64,000 nucleotides of DNA, from positions 248,001 to 312,000 of the forward strand of contig NZ_CP009149.1 in the NCBI RefSeq assembly GCF_000739065.1. Direction: 5' to 3'. The DNA is from Methanocaldococcus bathoardescens (GTDB lineage Archaea > AGJL01 > Methanococci > Methanococcales > Methanocaldococcaceae). Positions 1 through 8,409 of this stretch are shown here, one piece after another (positions within the stretch are counted from its first letter, which is position 1; every line of letters starts with the position of its first letter). The notes beneath the pieces were generated by a model. It was not told the DNA's origin and made no database searches. It worked only from the letters and a program-made list of their open reading frames with translations. The translations under genes were made by a program, and so were the position numbers.

Positions 1-1
1 G

Positions 2-748
2 CCATTAATTGTCCAGTATATAAATTGGTTATCTAATGTTGTCAGAGGAGATTTTGGAACTTCGTGGAGTAGTGGAGAGCCCGTGTTAGACGAAATTATG
101 GAGAGATTCCCAGCATCTGCAGAGTTATTTTTCTCAACGTTTATAATTTCGGTAGTATTTGCGTTTTTGTTTGGTATAGTATCTGCGTTATACAGAAATA
201 AAGAGATAGACCACATCTGCAGAATCTGGTCACTTATAGGCATTAGTATTCCAAGTTTTTGGTTAGGTTTAATGTTTATATGGCTGTTTGCTGTTCATCT
301 CCATCTTTTACCATCATTTGGTTATGGAACACTTAAACATGCCATACTCCCAGTTATCACTTGGTCGATCTCATTTATGGCAATTAAATCAAGGTTCATT
401 AGGGCTGTGTTGTTGAATATTTTAAATGAGGACTATATTTTAACTGCAAGGGCTAAAGGACTCTCTGAAAAAGCAGTTGTTTTAAAACATGCCTTAAGGA
501 ATGCCCTAATCCCAATTTTAACTTATCTCTCAATGTCAATAAGTCATTTAATTATAGGTTCTGTTATGGTTGAAGTTGTGTTTGCATGGCCTGGTTTAGG
601 GTCTTTATTTGTAGAATCTGTTTTAAAGAGAGATTTTCCAGTTGTTCAGGCTTTAGTTTTGCTGAGTGCAGTTATCTTTACACTAACAAACTTAATTGTT
701 GATATCCTCTACGCAATCATAGACCCAAGAATAAGATACGGTGATTAA
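2..748 (+). CDS. ABC importer permease, DppB/NikB/OppB type (5' end cut by window)
   Basis: Inner-membrane permease of a peptide/nickel-type ABC importer. The reading frame is open back to the first bases of the window, so the true start lies upstream; the GTG at 83 is only the first internal candidate. Hydrophobic segments alternate with short loops, and the EAA-type loop that contacts the ATPase is visible (residues NEDYILTARAKGLSEKA, followed by HALRNALIPIL). The end overlaps the next permease, DppC-like, in the classic B-C-D-F order, so it is one operon. The substrate-binding protein is not in the window; peptides, nickel or a metallophore are all possible. Confidence 0.88.
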   Translation, partial: PLIVQYINWLSNVVRGDFGTSWSSGEPVLDEIMERFPASAELFFSTFIISVVFAFLFGIVSALYRNKEIDHICRIWSLIGISIPSFWLGLMFIWLFAVHLHLLPSFGYGTLKHAILPVITWSISFMAIKSRFIRAVLLNILNEDYILTARAKGLSEKAVVLKHALRNALIPILTYLSMSISHLIIGSVMVEVVFAWPGLGSLFVESVLKRDFPVVQALVLLSAVIFTLTNLIVDILYAIIDPRIRYGD

Positions 749-749
749 G

Positions 750-1604
750 TTGAGAGATACAATAAAAGCCATGCTAAAAAACAAAACATGCCTTGCAGGT
801 TTGATAATTATCTCCCTAATAACCTTAGCTGGTTTATTAGCTCCAATAATAGCAAAAGACCCTTATGAAACAAACATGCTTAAGAGGCTCTCACCTCCAT
901 CATTAGAACATCCATTTGGAACAGACCAGTTAGGGAGAGATTTGTTCTCAAGGATTGTTTATGGAGCGAGGGTCTCTCTGATTGTAGCTATAACGATATC
1001 AATCATATCATTGACTGTTGGATGTTTAATTGGGGCTATAAGCGGATACATTGGAGGAGTTGTTGATGACATTATTGGGAGGATTATAGATGTGTTTTTG
1101 GCAATTCCAGAGCTTATATTTAACATTGCATTAGTTGGGGTTTTGTGTGTGGTTTTAGAATCTACATCGTCGATATGGGTTGTTATATTTGCAATTATAG
1201 TTACAAATTGGGTTAGTTATGCAAGATTAACAAGAGGGATTGTGTTGTCTCTAAAAGAGAGGGAGTTCATAACCTCTGCAAGGATGATGGGGGCATCTGA
1301 TTTCTGGATTTTGTTAAAGCACATCATCCCAAATGCCATTCCACCAATAATAGTTCTCGCAACCCTAAATGTTGGGAATGTGATTATGACAATAGCAAGT
1401 TTAGGATTTTTGGGCTTAGGAATTCAGCCACCAACACCAGAATGGGGACAAATTCTAAACTCTGGAAAAAACTATCTCACAACAGCCCCTTGGATTATGG
1501 TATTTCCAGGTTTGGCAATAATGCTTGCTATACTTGGATTTAACTTGCTTGGTGACGGTTTAAGAGATGTGTTAGAGCCAAAATCAAGGAGGGTAGCACA
1601 ATGA
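750..1604 (+). CDS. ABC importer permease, DppC/NikC type
   Basis: Second permease of the importer. It has the N-terminal membrane segment followed by the conserved LERLSPPSxxHPFGTDxLGRD-like region of DppC proteins, here HPFGTDQLGRDLFSR, then about five more membrane segments and an EAA loop (TSARMMGASDFWILLKHIIPN). I prefer the TTG at 750 because GGTGAT at 740-745 then lies 4 nt upstream, the same arrangement seen for the gene starting at 55937; a GTG at 741 in frame would add three residues and sit inside that ribosome site. It forms a heterodimer with the upstream permease. Confidence 0.88.
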   Translation: MRDTIKAMLKNKTCLAGLIIISLITLAGLLAPIIAKDPYETNMLKRLSPPSLEHPFGTDQLGRDLFSRIVYGARVSLIVAITISIISLTVGCLIGAISGYIGGVVDDIIGRIIDVFLAIPELIFNIALVGVLCVVLESTSSIWVVIFAIIVTNWVSYARLTRGIVLSLKEREFITSARMMGASDFWILLKHIIPNAIPPIIVLATLNVGNVIMTIASLGFLGLGIQPPTPEWGQILNSGKNYLTTAPWIMVFPGLAIMLAILGFNLLGDGLRDVLEPKSRRVAQ

Positions 1605-2542
1605 ATGATTTGTTGGTTATTAAAAACCTATATGTGAATTTCTTGGTTGATGATGTTAAGGTTAAGGCAGTTAATGGAGTTAGCATCAGCATAAAAGAGG
1701 GAGAGACCCTCTGCCTAATAGGAGAGAGTGGGAGTGGAAAATCTGTCTTAGGACTTTCTATACTAAGATTACTGCCAGAAAATACTGAAATTAGTGGAGA
1801 GATAATCTTTAATGAAAAAAACCTCCTTTCTCTACCAGAGAAGGAAATGAGAAAGATTAGAGGAAAAGAAATAGCTTGGGTCCCTCAAAGTCCATCAACA
1901 TCCTTAAACCCAGTATTAAAGGTTGGTTATCAAGTTGCAGAGTCAATGATATTACATCTAAAATTAAGCAAAAAGGATGCATTAGAAAGGACTGTTGAAC
2001 TTTTGGATTATTTTGGCATATATCCAGCAAGGAGAAGGGCTGAAGAATACCCTCACCAATACAGTGGAGGGATGAGGCAGAGGGCTTTAGTGGCTATGGG
2101 AACTTCAACAAAACCTAAGCTTATAATTGCAGATGAGCCAACAAAAGGTGTTGATGTAATAAAGAAGGTTAGAGTGGTTAAGCTCTTTGAAAAGATTAAG
2201 AGAGATAATGATAAGCCCTCTCTACTTTTAATAACTCATGATATCCCATTTGCTAAAAAATTGGCTGATAGAGTTGCAGTTATGTATTGTGGGCAGGTAG
2301 TTGAGATTAGCAAGGCAAAGGATTTCTTTAAAAATCCTCTCCACCCATATTCAAAGGCACTCTTAGAATCTCTCCCATCAAATGGATTAAAACCAATTAA
2401 AGGGAATTCTCCAAGTATGATAAATCCTCCAAAAGGTTGCAAATTCCACCCAAGATGTGAGTTTGCTACAGAAAAATGCCTTAAAGAGCCACCATTCTTT
2501 GAGCATGATGGGAACTTTGTGAGGTGCTATCTATATGATTGA
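1601..2542 (+). CDS. ABC importer ATPase, DppD/NikD type
   Basis: Cytoplasmic ATP-binding subunit of the importer. Walker A is GESGSGKS near residue 42, the signature is YSGGMRQRA, Walker B is LIIADEPTK, and the C-terminal oligopeptide-transporter extension carries the cysteine cluster CKFHPRCEFATEKC that in DppD/DppF proteins binds a 4Fe-4S cluster. The D-loop reads PTKGVDV rather than the usual PTTALDV, so the conserved Thr-Ala-Leu is replaced by Lys-Gly-Val, which is unusual. It overlaps the genes on both sides by a few bases, indicating tight operon organisation. Confidence 0.9.
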   Translation: MNDLLVIKNLYVNFLVDDVKVKAVNGVSISIKEGETLCLIGESGSGKSVLGLSILRLLPENTEISGEIIFNEKNLLSLPEKEMRKIRGKEIAWVPQSPSTSLNPVLKVGYQVAESMILHLKLSKKDALERTVELLDYFGIYPARRRAEEYPHQYSGGMRQRALVAMGTSTKPKLIIADEPTKGVDVIKKVRVVKLFEKIKRDNDKPSLLLITHDIPFAKKLADRVAVMYCGQVVEISKAKDFFKNPLHPYSKALLESLPSNGLKPIKGNSPSMINPPKGCKFHPRCEFATEKCLKEPPFFEHDGNFVRCYLYD

Positions 2543-3452
2543 GGGTAAAAATCTGTATAAAATCTTTGAATCTGGGATATTTTCAAAACGTAAGATTGTT
2601 GCAGTTGATGGGGTTGATATTGAGATTAAAGAAGGAGAGACATTGGCATTGATTGGGGAGAGTGGTAGTGGAAAATCAACATTAGGCAGAATGCTGTTAA
2701 TGCTAACAGAACCAACTAAGGGAGATGTTATCTTTGAAGAAAAAAACCTCACAAAGATGAAAAAATCTGAGTTAAGGAAGATTAGGAGGAAAATGCAATT
2801 AATCCCTCAATATCCAGATACTGCATTAGACCCAAGATGGACAATATATGAGAGCATTGCAGAGCCGTTAAGGATTCACAAAATTGCAGACAATGAGTAT
2901 GACAAAATTAAAGAACTCATAGAAATCGTTGGATTAAAAGAAGACCATTTAAACAGATTTCCACATGAACTTAGTGGGGGAGAGTTGCAGAGGGCAGTTA
3001 TAGCAAGGGCTATGGCTTTAAATCCCAAATTTATTGTCTGTGATGAGCCAACGTCCATGTTAGACGTTTCTGTCCAAGCATCTATTTTAAATCTCCTCAT
3101 GGAATTGCAGAGGGAGAAAAATCTATCCTATCTATTTATAACCCATGATTTGGAGGTTGCAAACATAATGGGCCATAGAATGGCTGTGATGTATGCTGGG
3201 CAGATTGTTGAAGAAGGAAGAGATATCTTAGAAGAGCCTCTTCATCCATATACACGACTCCTTGTAGAATCCTTGAAGATGGAGGAAGAAATAGCCGATA
3301 CTGAATTAGAAATCAAAAAAAGCTTGGGTTTTGTTGAGGGTTGTAAATACTACAACCTCTGCCCACACCGCAGTGAGAAATGTTTGAGAGAAAAACCTCC
3401 ATTGGTGGAGGTTGATAAAAACAGAAAGGTTAGATGCCATTTATATGCGTAA
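2535..3452 (+). CDS. ABC importer ATPase, DppF/NikE type
   Basis: Second ATPase of the importer, pairing with the previous one. Walker A GESGSGKSTLG, signature LSGGELQRA, Walker B FIVCDEPTSMLDVSVQA and the switch histidine in TLFITHDL-like FITHDLEV are all present. The C-terminal region again has a cysteine cluster (CKYYNLCPHRSEKC) typical of the oligopeptide_oriented family. It starts inside the end of the upstream ATPase gene. Operon and order B-C-D-F are clear; the substrate is not. Confidence 0.9.
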   Translation: MIEGKNLYKIFESGIFSKRKIVAVDGVDIEIKEGETLALIGESGSGKSTLGRMLLMLTEPTKGDVIFEEKNLTKMKKSELRKIRRKMQLIPQYPDTALDPRWTIYESIAEPLRIHKIADNEYDKIKELIEIVGLKEDHLNRFPHELSGGELQRAVIARAMALNPKFIVCDEPTSMLDVSVQASILNLLMELQREKNLSYLFITHDLEVANIMGHRMAVMYAGQIVEEGRDILEEPLHPYTRLLVESLKMEEEIADTELEIKKSLGFVEGCKYYNLCPHRSEKCLREKPPLVEVDKNRKVRCHLYA

Positions 3453-3464
3453 AGAGGGGATATT

Positions 3465-4220
3465 ATGGAGAATATAAAAGACCATATCAAAAAATACTGG
3501 GATATGAGAAGTGAAACCTACGACAACTCTCCCGGACACTCTGGTTTGCCAGAGGTTTGGAAGAAAGTTTTATATGAGACGTTTGGAGACAGAAAGCTAA
3601 GAATCTTAGATGTGGGAACTGGAACTGGATTTTTAGCAATTTTGTTGGCAGAGTTGGGGCATGATGTTGTTGGTATTGATTTATCTGAGAGAATGCTTGA
3701 GAGGGCTAAAAAGAAGGCTGATGAAAAGGGTTTAGATATAGAGTTTATGATTGCGGATGCTGAAAACCTACCTTTTGATGATGGAGAGTTTGATGCTGTG
3801 ATTAATAGGCATCTGCTATGGACACTACCAAATCCACAGAAGGCCATTAATGAATGGAGTAGAGTTATAAAAATGGGAGGAAAGGTTGTAGCAATTGATG
3901 GTAGATGGAGAGAAAAAACTCTTGAGGAGAAGATTAGAAGAACCATTGGGCAGATAGCAATATTGATATATGAGAGAAGAAATCCTTGGAAGATTATGAG
4001 CATATATGAGAAAGAAGAGATTAACAAAAAACTCCCGTTCTATGGTGGCTCAAAACCAGAAAATATTGTAAATCTCTTTAAGAATGCAAACTTAGCCAAC
4101 ATCTCTGTTAGAGACCTTAAATGGATTAGGGAGGAGCTAAATAAAAATTATCCTCTCCTATATAGAATAGCTTGGAAAAACAAAACTTACTACCTTGTTG
4201 AGGGGTATAAAATATCATAG
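3465..4220 (+). CDS. Class I SAM-dependent methyltransferase
   Basis: Cytoplasmic methyltransferase of the UbiE/Methyltransf_11 type. Motif I is ILDVGTGTGFLAILLA near residue 46, the acidic residue that binds the ribose is in VVGIDLSERML, and post-I/II elements are visible as IADAENLPFDDGEFDAV. A GAGGGG ribosome site precedes the ATG. It lies 12 nt after the last importer gene and is probably cotranscribed, which hints that the methylated product or substrate may be what the importer handles (for example a metal-binding small molecule); that link is only inference. Its 3' end overlaps the decayed gene on the other strand. Confidence 0.82.
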   Translation: MENIKDHIKKYWDMRSETYDNSPGHSGLPEVWKKVLYETFGDRKLRILDVGTGTGFLAILLAELGHDVVGIDLSERMLERAKKKADEKGLDIEFMIADAENLPFDDGEFDAVINRHLLWTLPNPQKAINEWSRVIKMGGKVVAIDGRWREKTLEEKIRRTIGQIAILIYERRNPWKIMSIYEKEEINKKLPFYGGSKPENIVNLFKNANLANISVRDLKWIREELNKNYPLLYRIAWKNKTYYLVEGYKIS

Positions 4221-4873
4221 AATCTTCTAAGCTCTTCAATTTTATCTAAATCGTCAAATTCAAATTTTTCAAATAACTCATCAAATAGATGTCCATAGCA
4301 TCTATAGCCAATTGCAGTATGCAAAGCACTAACTTTACGTTTTTTATTATGTTTTTCTTTATCTTCACTATATCTTTTTGATATAATGTCAAAAAATTCT
4401 TCAATAGCTTTTTTATCATTATCATCTAATCTATTCCTAACGATTTCGTAAATTAATAGCACAATATCCTCTAATTCACCATTTAAGATTAAGCTTTTAA
4501 ATTTATCTTTAAGATTTTTATTTTCTGCTAATTCTTCAACTTCTCTAATTTTATCTTCTGCATCATCATCTACAACAACTATTATTTTTTCTATTTTTCC
4601 AAATATTTTCTTTTCTAAAACTCTACGTCCCTCTATAAATGCTTTTGTAGCATCTTTGAAAACATCTTTTCCTCCAACAGAAATCAGTATAACTTCAAAC
4701 TTATTATCTTCCCTTAATACAACGATTTTTGAAGTGTCAAAATTCTTTAAATCTTCAAAATATCCGCAATTTAATAATTTATCAAACTATTCTTTATTTC
4801 CTTCATTACCAACATCTTTAAATTTTAAAAATTTAATGAAAAAACTTTTAAAAATAAAAAATCCAAAACACCC
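4190..4873 (-). pseudogene. Broken TOPRIM-like (DUF3226/DUF4435-type) protein
   Basis: Continuous protein-like reading frame on the minus strand, but interrupted by an in-frame TAG at 4787-4789 and lacking a recognisable start. The segment after the stop runs FDKLLNCGYFEDLKNF and later IIVVVDDDAEDKIRE, which resembles the acidic DxD core of DUF3226/DUF4435 TOPRIM-like proteins. The last 90 codons can be read from a GTG at 4462. It lies directly downstream of a frameshifted ATPase of the OLD/AAA_15 kind, so both genes of the cassette are damaged. Whether the TAG is real decay or a sequence error cannot be told here. Confidence 0.6.
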
Positions 4874-4889
4874 TCAAATAAAATTATAA

Positions 4890-6025
4890 TCATCTTAAAT
4901 CCACCCCAATTTTATTTAATGCGGCATTTGCCTCATCACATTCATAAGCTTCTATCTCTGGAATACCATCTTTTAAATTCTCAAGTGCAAAAACCTTCAA
5001 GTTTGTGTTTTTTTCATAAGCTTTCTCTAAGATTTTTTGAAGAAACTCTAAGTTATGAGTTGTTATAAAAATCTGGTTTTTTTGGGAGGATGTGATTATT
5101 AAATCAACAACTTTATCCATTAATTTTGGATGTAAGTGGTTTTCTGGTTCTTCCAATAAAATGTAAGAGTTTTCAAGGGATAGTGCATAATAATACAACA
5201 GTGCCATCTTTGTTCCGTCTCCTAATAATGAGATTGAGATTTGTTTGTTGTCCTTTGAGACTAAGAATGTGTCAAATATCTTTGGGACAATATCAACGAT
5301 TTCTGTATTTAGCTGTTCTGATATGAAGTTTAATAAATGCTCTTTATCAACTTTTGAGTATTTTTCAATTCTTTTTATAAATGAAACCATTAATCGTGAG
5401 GTTTCTTCATCTACTACTATAACACTTGATTTTTCTATGTTAGGCTCACTTAACAGGTATTCTGTATGGATTCGGTATTCTAAAGAGGAGTTATCTTCAA
5501 CTATGGAAAATATTGGAAAATTGTTTTTATCTACTATAATAAATATTGGAGTTATCTCTATGTATTCTCTTTTTACTTCACCAGTTTTTATAGAAATAAT
5601 TACTTTCTTTTTTGTAAAATTTCTTTAAAACATCTTCTGGAAATTCTCCAAAATATGCAGTCAATCTAAAATCGTTTAAGTTGGAGTTAATAGAGAGGGT
5701 AAATTTATCTCCTTTAAAATTTTCCCAGTCAGAGTAGAACAGATATGTTAAAACTAAATTGATAACATCCCAATCATCACCAATATCAGAATGTGTGACT
5801 CTCCCAATTTCAGAAATCCCTCTTCTTGAAAATATTGCCCTAAATGGATGAATACCCAATAAATCCCTATTATTTTGAACTAAATTTAAATAAATGCTTT
5901 CAAGAAGTGTGCTTTTTCCAGTGTTGTTTTTTCCAATAAATACATTAATATCTCCCAAAATCTGATATTTCTGCCTTTTTAAATGCTCTAAAATTTTCTA
6001 TTTTAATCCATTTTAATTTTTCCAT
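4890..6025 (-). pseudogene. Frameshifted OLD-like/AAA_15 ATPase
   Basis: An ATP-binding protein of the OLD/AAA_15 group split into three frames. From the ATG at 6025 the protein reads MEKLKWIKIENFRAFKKA and ends early; the Walker A region (INVFIGKNNTGKSTLLE) continues in another frame after about 5955; a second shift occurs at a T6 run, 5608-5613, after which the frame continues to 4890 with LLEEPENHLHP (Walker B) and FITTHNLEFL. Removing one base at each of the two places restores one full protein of about 375 residues. It precedes the TOPRIM-like pseudogene, forming a two-gene ATPase plus nuclease-like cassette, the pattern seen in several phage-defence systems. Confidence 0.72.
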
Positions 6026-6076
6026 AACTTTCACAACTATCTTTTTGTTTTAGTTATATTTTGAATGTTGAGATAT

Positions 6077-6457
6077 TTAAACATTATTTTTTGTTATTTC
6101 AATTATCTCTCCATCCCAAACATCTTTGAATTTTTTCCAATCCTTAACTTTCCCAATAACATTTACAGCACTCGCGGGCTTTATTTTATCATCATCACTT
6201 ATTGGTGTTTTTCCAAAGAAGATGCAAATAGCTCTTCCAGGAATCCAATAGGCAATATCTCCTAACTCAACATATTCCTTTGAATTCTCTTCCTCATTAA
6301 CAACAACATTTGTCTCAAAGTATATCTCATCTCCCCATCTATTTACAACTCCTTTTATTGGAAGTGCTTTAGCTATTGCACTTACAGTTTTTGGTGCAAT
6401 GTCTTCATAAAGCTCTGCTTCTACCTCAAAATCCCTAACTTTAATTTTAATTTTCAT
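6077..6457 (-). CDS. Cyclophilin-like fold protein (TM1367 type)
   Basis: Small 126-residue protein with the beta-rich pattern of the cyclophilin-like TM1367/DUF3830 group: an N-terminal KIKIKVRDFEVEAELYEDIAPKT-like strand and helix (shown here only in part), an ELGDIAYW strand, and the IPGRAICIFFGKTP segment. Function in this family is not established; there is no clear prolyl-isomerase active site. The start overlaps the end of the upstream DUF3343 gene by about ten bases, so the two are cotranscribed. Confidence 0.72.
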   Translation of the reverse strand: MKIKIKVRDFEVEAELYEDIAPKTVSAIAKALPIKGVVNRWGDEIYFETNVVVNEEENSKEYVELGDIAYWIPGRAICIFFGKTPISDDDKIKPASAVNVIGKVKDWKKFKDVWDGEIIEITKNNV

Positions 6458-7016
6458 TTTCCATCACCAACTCTCTTGCTTTTTCAAATGCTTTATTTAA
6501 TGTGTAGGCACATAAGGTAAAGCCTAAACTTTTTGGTGATTCATCTTCTTTAATATCTTTAATATTTCTTCCTTTTAATTTTAATGCTAAATAAGGAACA
6601 TCTGGACATCCACCACCAGAGATATTAACTATATTTCCTTCTTTGTCAATGGTTATTTTCATATTTCCACATCTAACTAAAATAAATCCATCAACTTCTT
6701 TAATTTTTATTAACTCAAGAGGTTTTAAAGAGTAATCATTTAGAGATATAAATTTTAAAGGTTTTATGTTGTTATTTTCCAATTCCCTTTTAATTCCAAA
6801 TTCGTCAATTAATTCATACTCTATTGCTAAATCACAGCCTTCTCTAATCTCTACCGGTGGGGCAACCACCTTAATTTTATATTTGTCTTTTAAAACACTC
6901 TCTGCTCTCATGGCATCCTTTGTATTTTCAAATATAATTAATCCCTTTCCTTCTAAGCTTTCTTTTTCCTCTTTTAATTTTTTTAATTTAAAGATGTTTT
7001 TTAATTTACCTATCAA
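6447..7016 (-). CDS. DUF3343-type protein, function unknown
   Basis: The first half resembles DUF3343 proteins, with LIIFENTKDAMRAESVLK and the APPVEIREGCDLAIEYE core near residue 75, a fold linked by context to sulfur or selenium handling. The second half has an ISGGGCPDVPYLALKLKGR motif (Cys in a Gly-rich turn) and a C-terminal SLGFTLCAYTLNKAFEKA helix. Cysteines near residues 82, 119, 141 and 174 could be functional. It is followed by the cyclophilin-like gene with overlap. A link to the sulfur-type transporters at 15-16 kb is possible but not shown. Confidence 0.65.
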   Translation of the reverse strand: MIGKLKNIFKLKKLKEEKESLEGKGLIIFENTKDAMRAESVLKDKYKIKVVAPPVEIREGCDLAIEYELIDEFGIKRELENNNIKPLKFISLNDYSLKPLELIKIKEVDGFILVRCGNMKITIDKEGNIVNISGGGCPDVPYLALKLKGRNIKDIKEDESPKSLGFTLCAYTLNKAFEKARELVMENEN

Positions 7017-7039
7017 ATTTATCCCTCCAACAGCTCTAT

Positions 7040-7137
7040 CATAGGACTTTTGCAGTTATATATTAAATATTTTGGAAATTGGATGCCTAAAGGGTATCAA
7101 CATTCAATAAAAAATTTATTCCTGCAAAAGTCCTATG
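7040..7137. repeat. 98-bp terminal-inverted-repeat element, copy 1
   Basis: Perfect 16-bp ends, CATAGGACTTTTGCAG at 7040-7055 and its complement at 7122-7137, bracket an AT-rich body with a weak inner hairpin around ATGCC..GGTAT. Read on the minus strand it aligns along its full length with copies at 15510-15606 and 41080-41176 (shared GCAGGAAT, TATTGAAT, the central hairpin, TTCC). It overlaps the 3' end of the phosphoglycerate mutase gene, giving the last codons DIGLLQE and the stop. It may be a non-autonomous mobile element, a terminator, or both. Confidence 0.8.
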
Positions 7138-8402
7138 TCATCATCTTTTGGGATGTAATATCTTAACCTATTTCCAGCTCTTAAACCATATAATAATGCT
7201 CTGTTTGTATAGTTTAAAATTAGATGCATTAATTCTTCTCCTCTTATTCTTAAATGTCCATTTGAGCAACTTATTTCATTGAACTCTTTTACACTATCTA
7301 CTCTAACATTTTTTCCATAAAATATTATTGGAACACTTTCTCCAGAATGAATTAAACTTCCAACAGAAGGTGTTGAATGGTCAGCAGTTATTATAAGTAA
7401 ATCATCATCATTTAATTTTAAATTGCCTATAAGTTTATCAATCTTCTCAATGACCTTAACTTTATTTAGTGGATTTTTTGTGTGGGCAGCCTCATCTGTT
7501 TCTTTTGTATGCAAATGAATGAAATCATAATTTAGCTCAGGAATTAAATTTATCCCTTCCTTAAAACTATCAATTTTTATAAAATCCATTCCTAAGAATT
7601 TTGCTAATCCTTTAAATAATGAACTGCTACCTAAAACAACTCCTCTCATTCCCCATCTTTCTTTAAAGCTCTCCACCTTTCTATATCTTGATGCCCACTT
7701 TGTTAATAAAAAATTAGCAGGCATTTTTTCCATTTTTCTTCTTTTTCTATTTATTTTATGATTTTCTAAGATTTTATGAACATTTAAAAGATATTTATTT
7801 AACGCCTTTGCAGTATCTTTTGCTTTGTTGTATTCAACTCCATTTTTACACAGCTCTTTTATTGGCTGAACTTTCATAACATACCTATTTTTATAGAATG
7901 GGTCAGAATCAGAGATTTTATCTGAAATCCATCCATTTCTTTCTTTAATTTTTAATATAAAATGAACATCAAAAGAATAGAAAAGCTCAAATTCATACCC
8001 ATCTACAAAAGTAGGAAAGTCATTTATTAATCTTTCAATCTCATCTTTATCAATATCTTTAGTTCTCCTATCTACTACTAAAAATCCTTTCTCATCCTTT
8101 TTAACAAATCCTAATGATGCCCTCAAGTATATGGCATTTTCTTCAATCTCTATATCTTCCCCTAATGCCTCAATAACCCCCCTCCCCGGAAATTCCTCTA
8201 AGGAATATCCCCAAAGTAAAAAATGAGCCACCTCAGTTCCTAACGGGATTCCTTCTTTGTACGTTGTCATTAAGCCACACATTCCATTTTCAGCCAATTT
8301 ATCTAAGTTAGGTGTTTTTGCAAATTGTAGTGGGGTTTTATTATCTAAAATTTCAGATGCTCTATCCCCTAAACCATCTAATAATATTAAAATAGCTCTC
8401 AT
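7116..8402 (-). CDS. apgM: 2,3-bisphosphoglycerate-independent phosphoglycerate mutase, archaeal type
   Basis: Glycolysis/gluconeogenesis enzyme that interconverts 3- and 2-phosphoglycerate in the cytoplasm; 428 residues, normal for archaeal ApgM. Alkaline-phosphatase-superfamily metal ligands are visible: ILLDGLGDR at the N terminus, HLHTKETDEAAH near residue 295 and IITADHSTPS near residue 340, with the FPGRGVIEALG segment following. The last residues and stop codon are made by the end of the inverted-repeat element at 7040-7137. It follows the PP-loop-like gene by 7 nt, so the three genes from 9894 down form one operon. Confidence 0.95.
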   Translation of the reverse strand: MRAILILLDGLGDRASEILDNKTPLQFAKTPNLDKLAENGMCGLMTTYKEGIPLGTEVAHFLLWGYSLEEFPGRGVIEALGEDIEIEENAIYLRASLGFVKKDEKGFLVVDRRTKDIDKDEIERLINDFPTFVDGYEFELFYSFDVHFILKIKERNGWISDKISDSDPFYKNRYVMKVQPIKELCKNGVEYNKAKDTAKALNKYLLNVHKILENHKINRKRRKMEKMPANFLLTKWASRYRKVESFKERWGMRGVVLGSSSLFKGLAKFLGMDFIKIDSFKEGINLIPELNYDFIHLHTKETDEAAHTKNPLNKVKVIEKIDKLIGNLKLNDDDLLIITADHSTPSVGSLIHSGESVPIIFYGKNVRVDSVKEFNEISCSNGHLRIRGEELMHLILNYTNRALLYGLRAGNRLRYYIPKDDDIGLLQE

Positions 8403-8409
8403 TTTCTCA

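Noticed and set aside
3518-4027. 169-codon minus-strand frame opposite the methyltransferase
   Set aside because: Antisense to a gene with all SAM-binding motifs; Ser/Phe-rich shadow composition.
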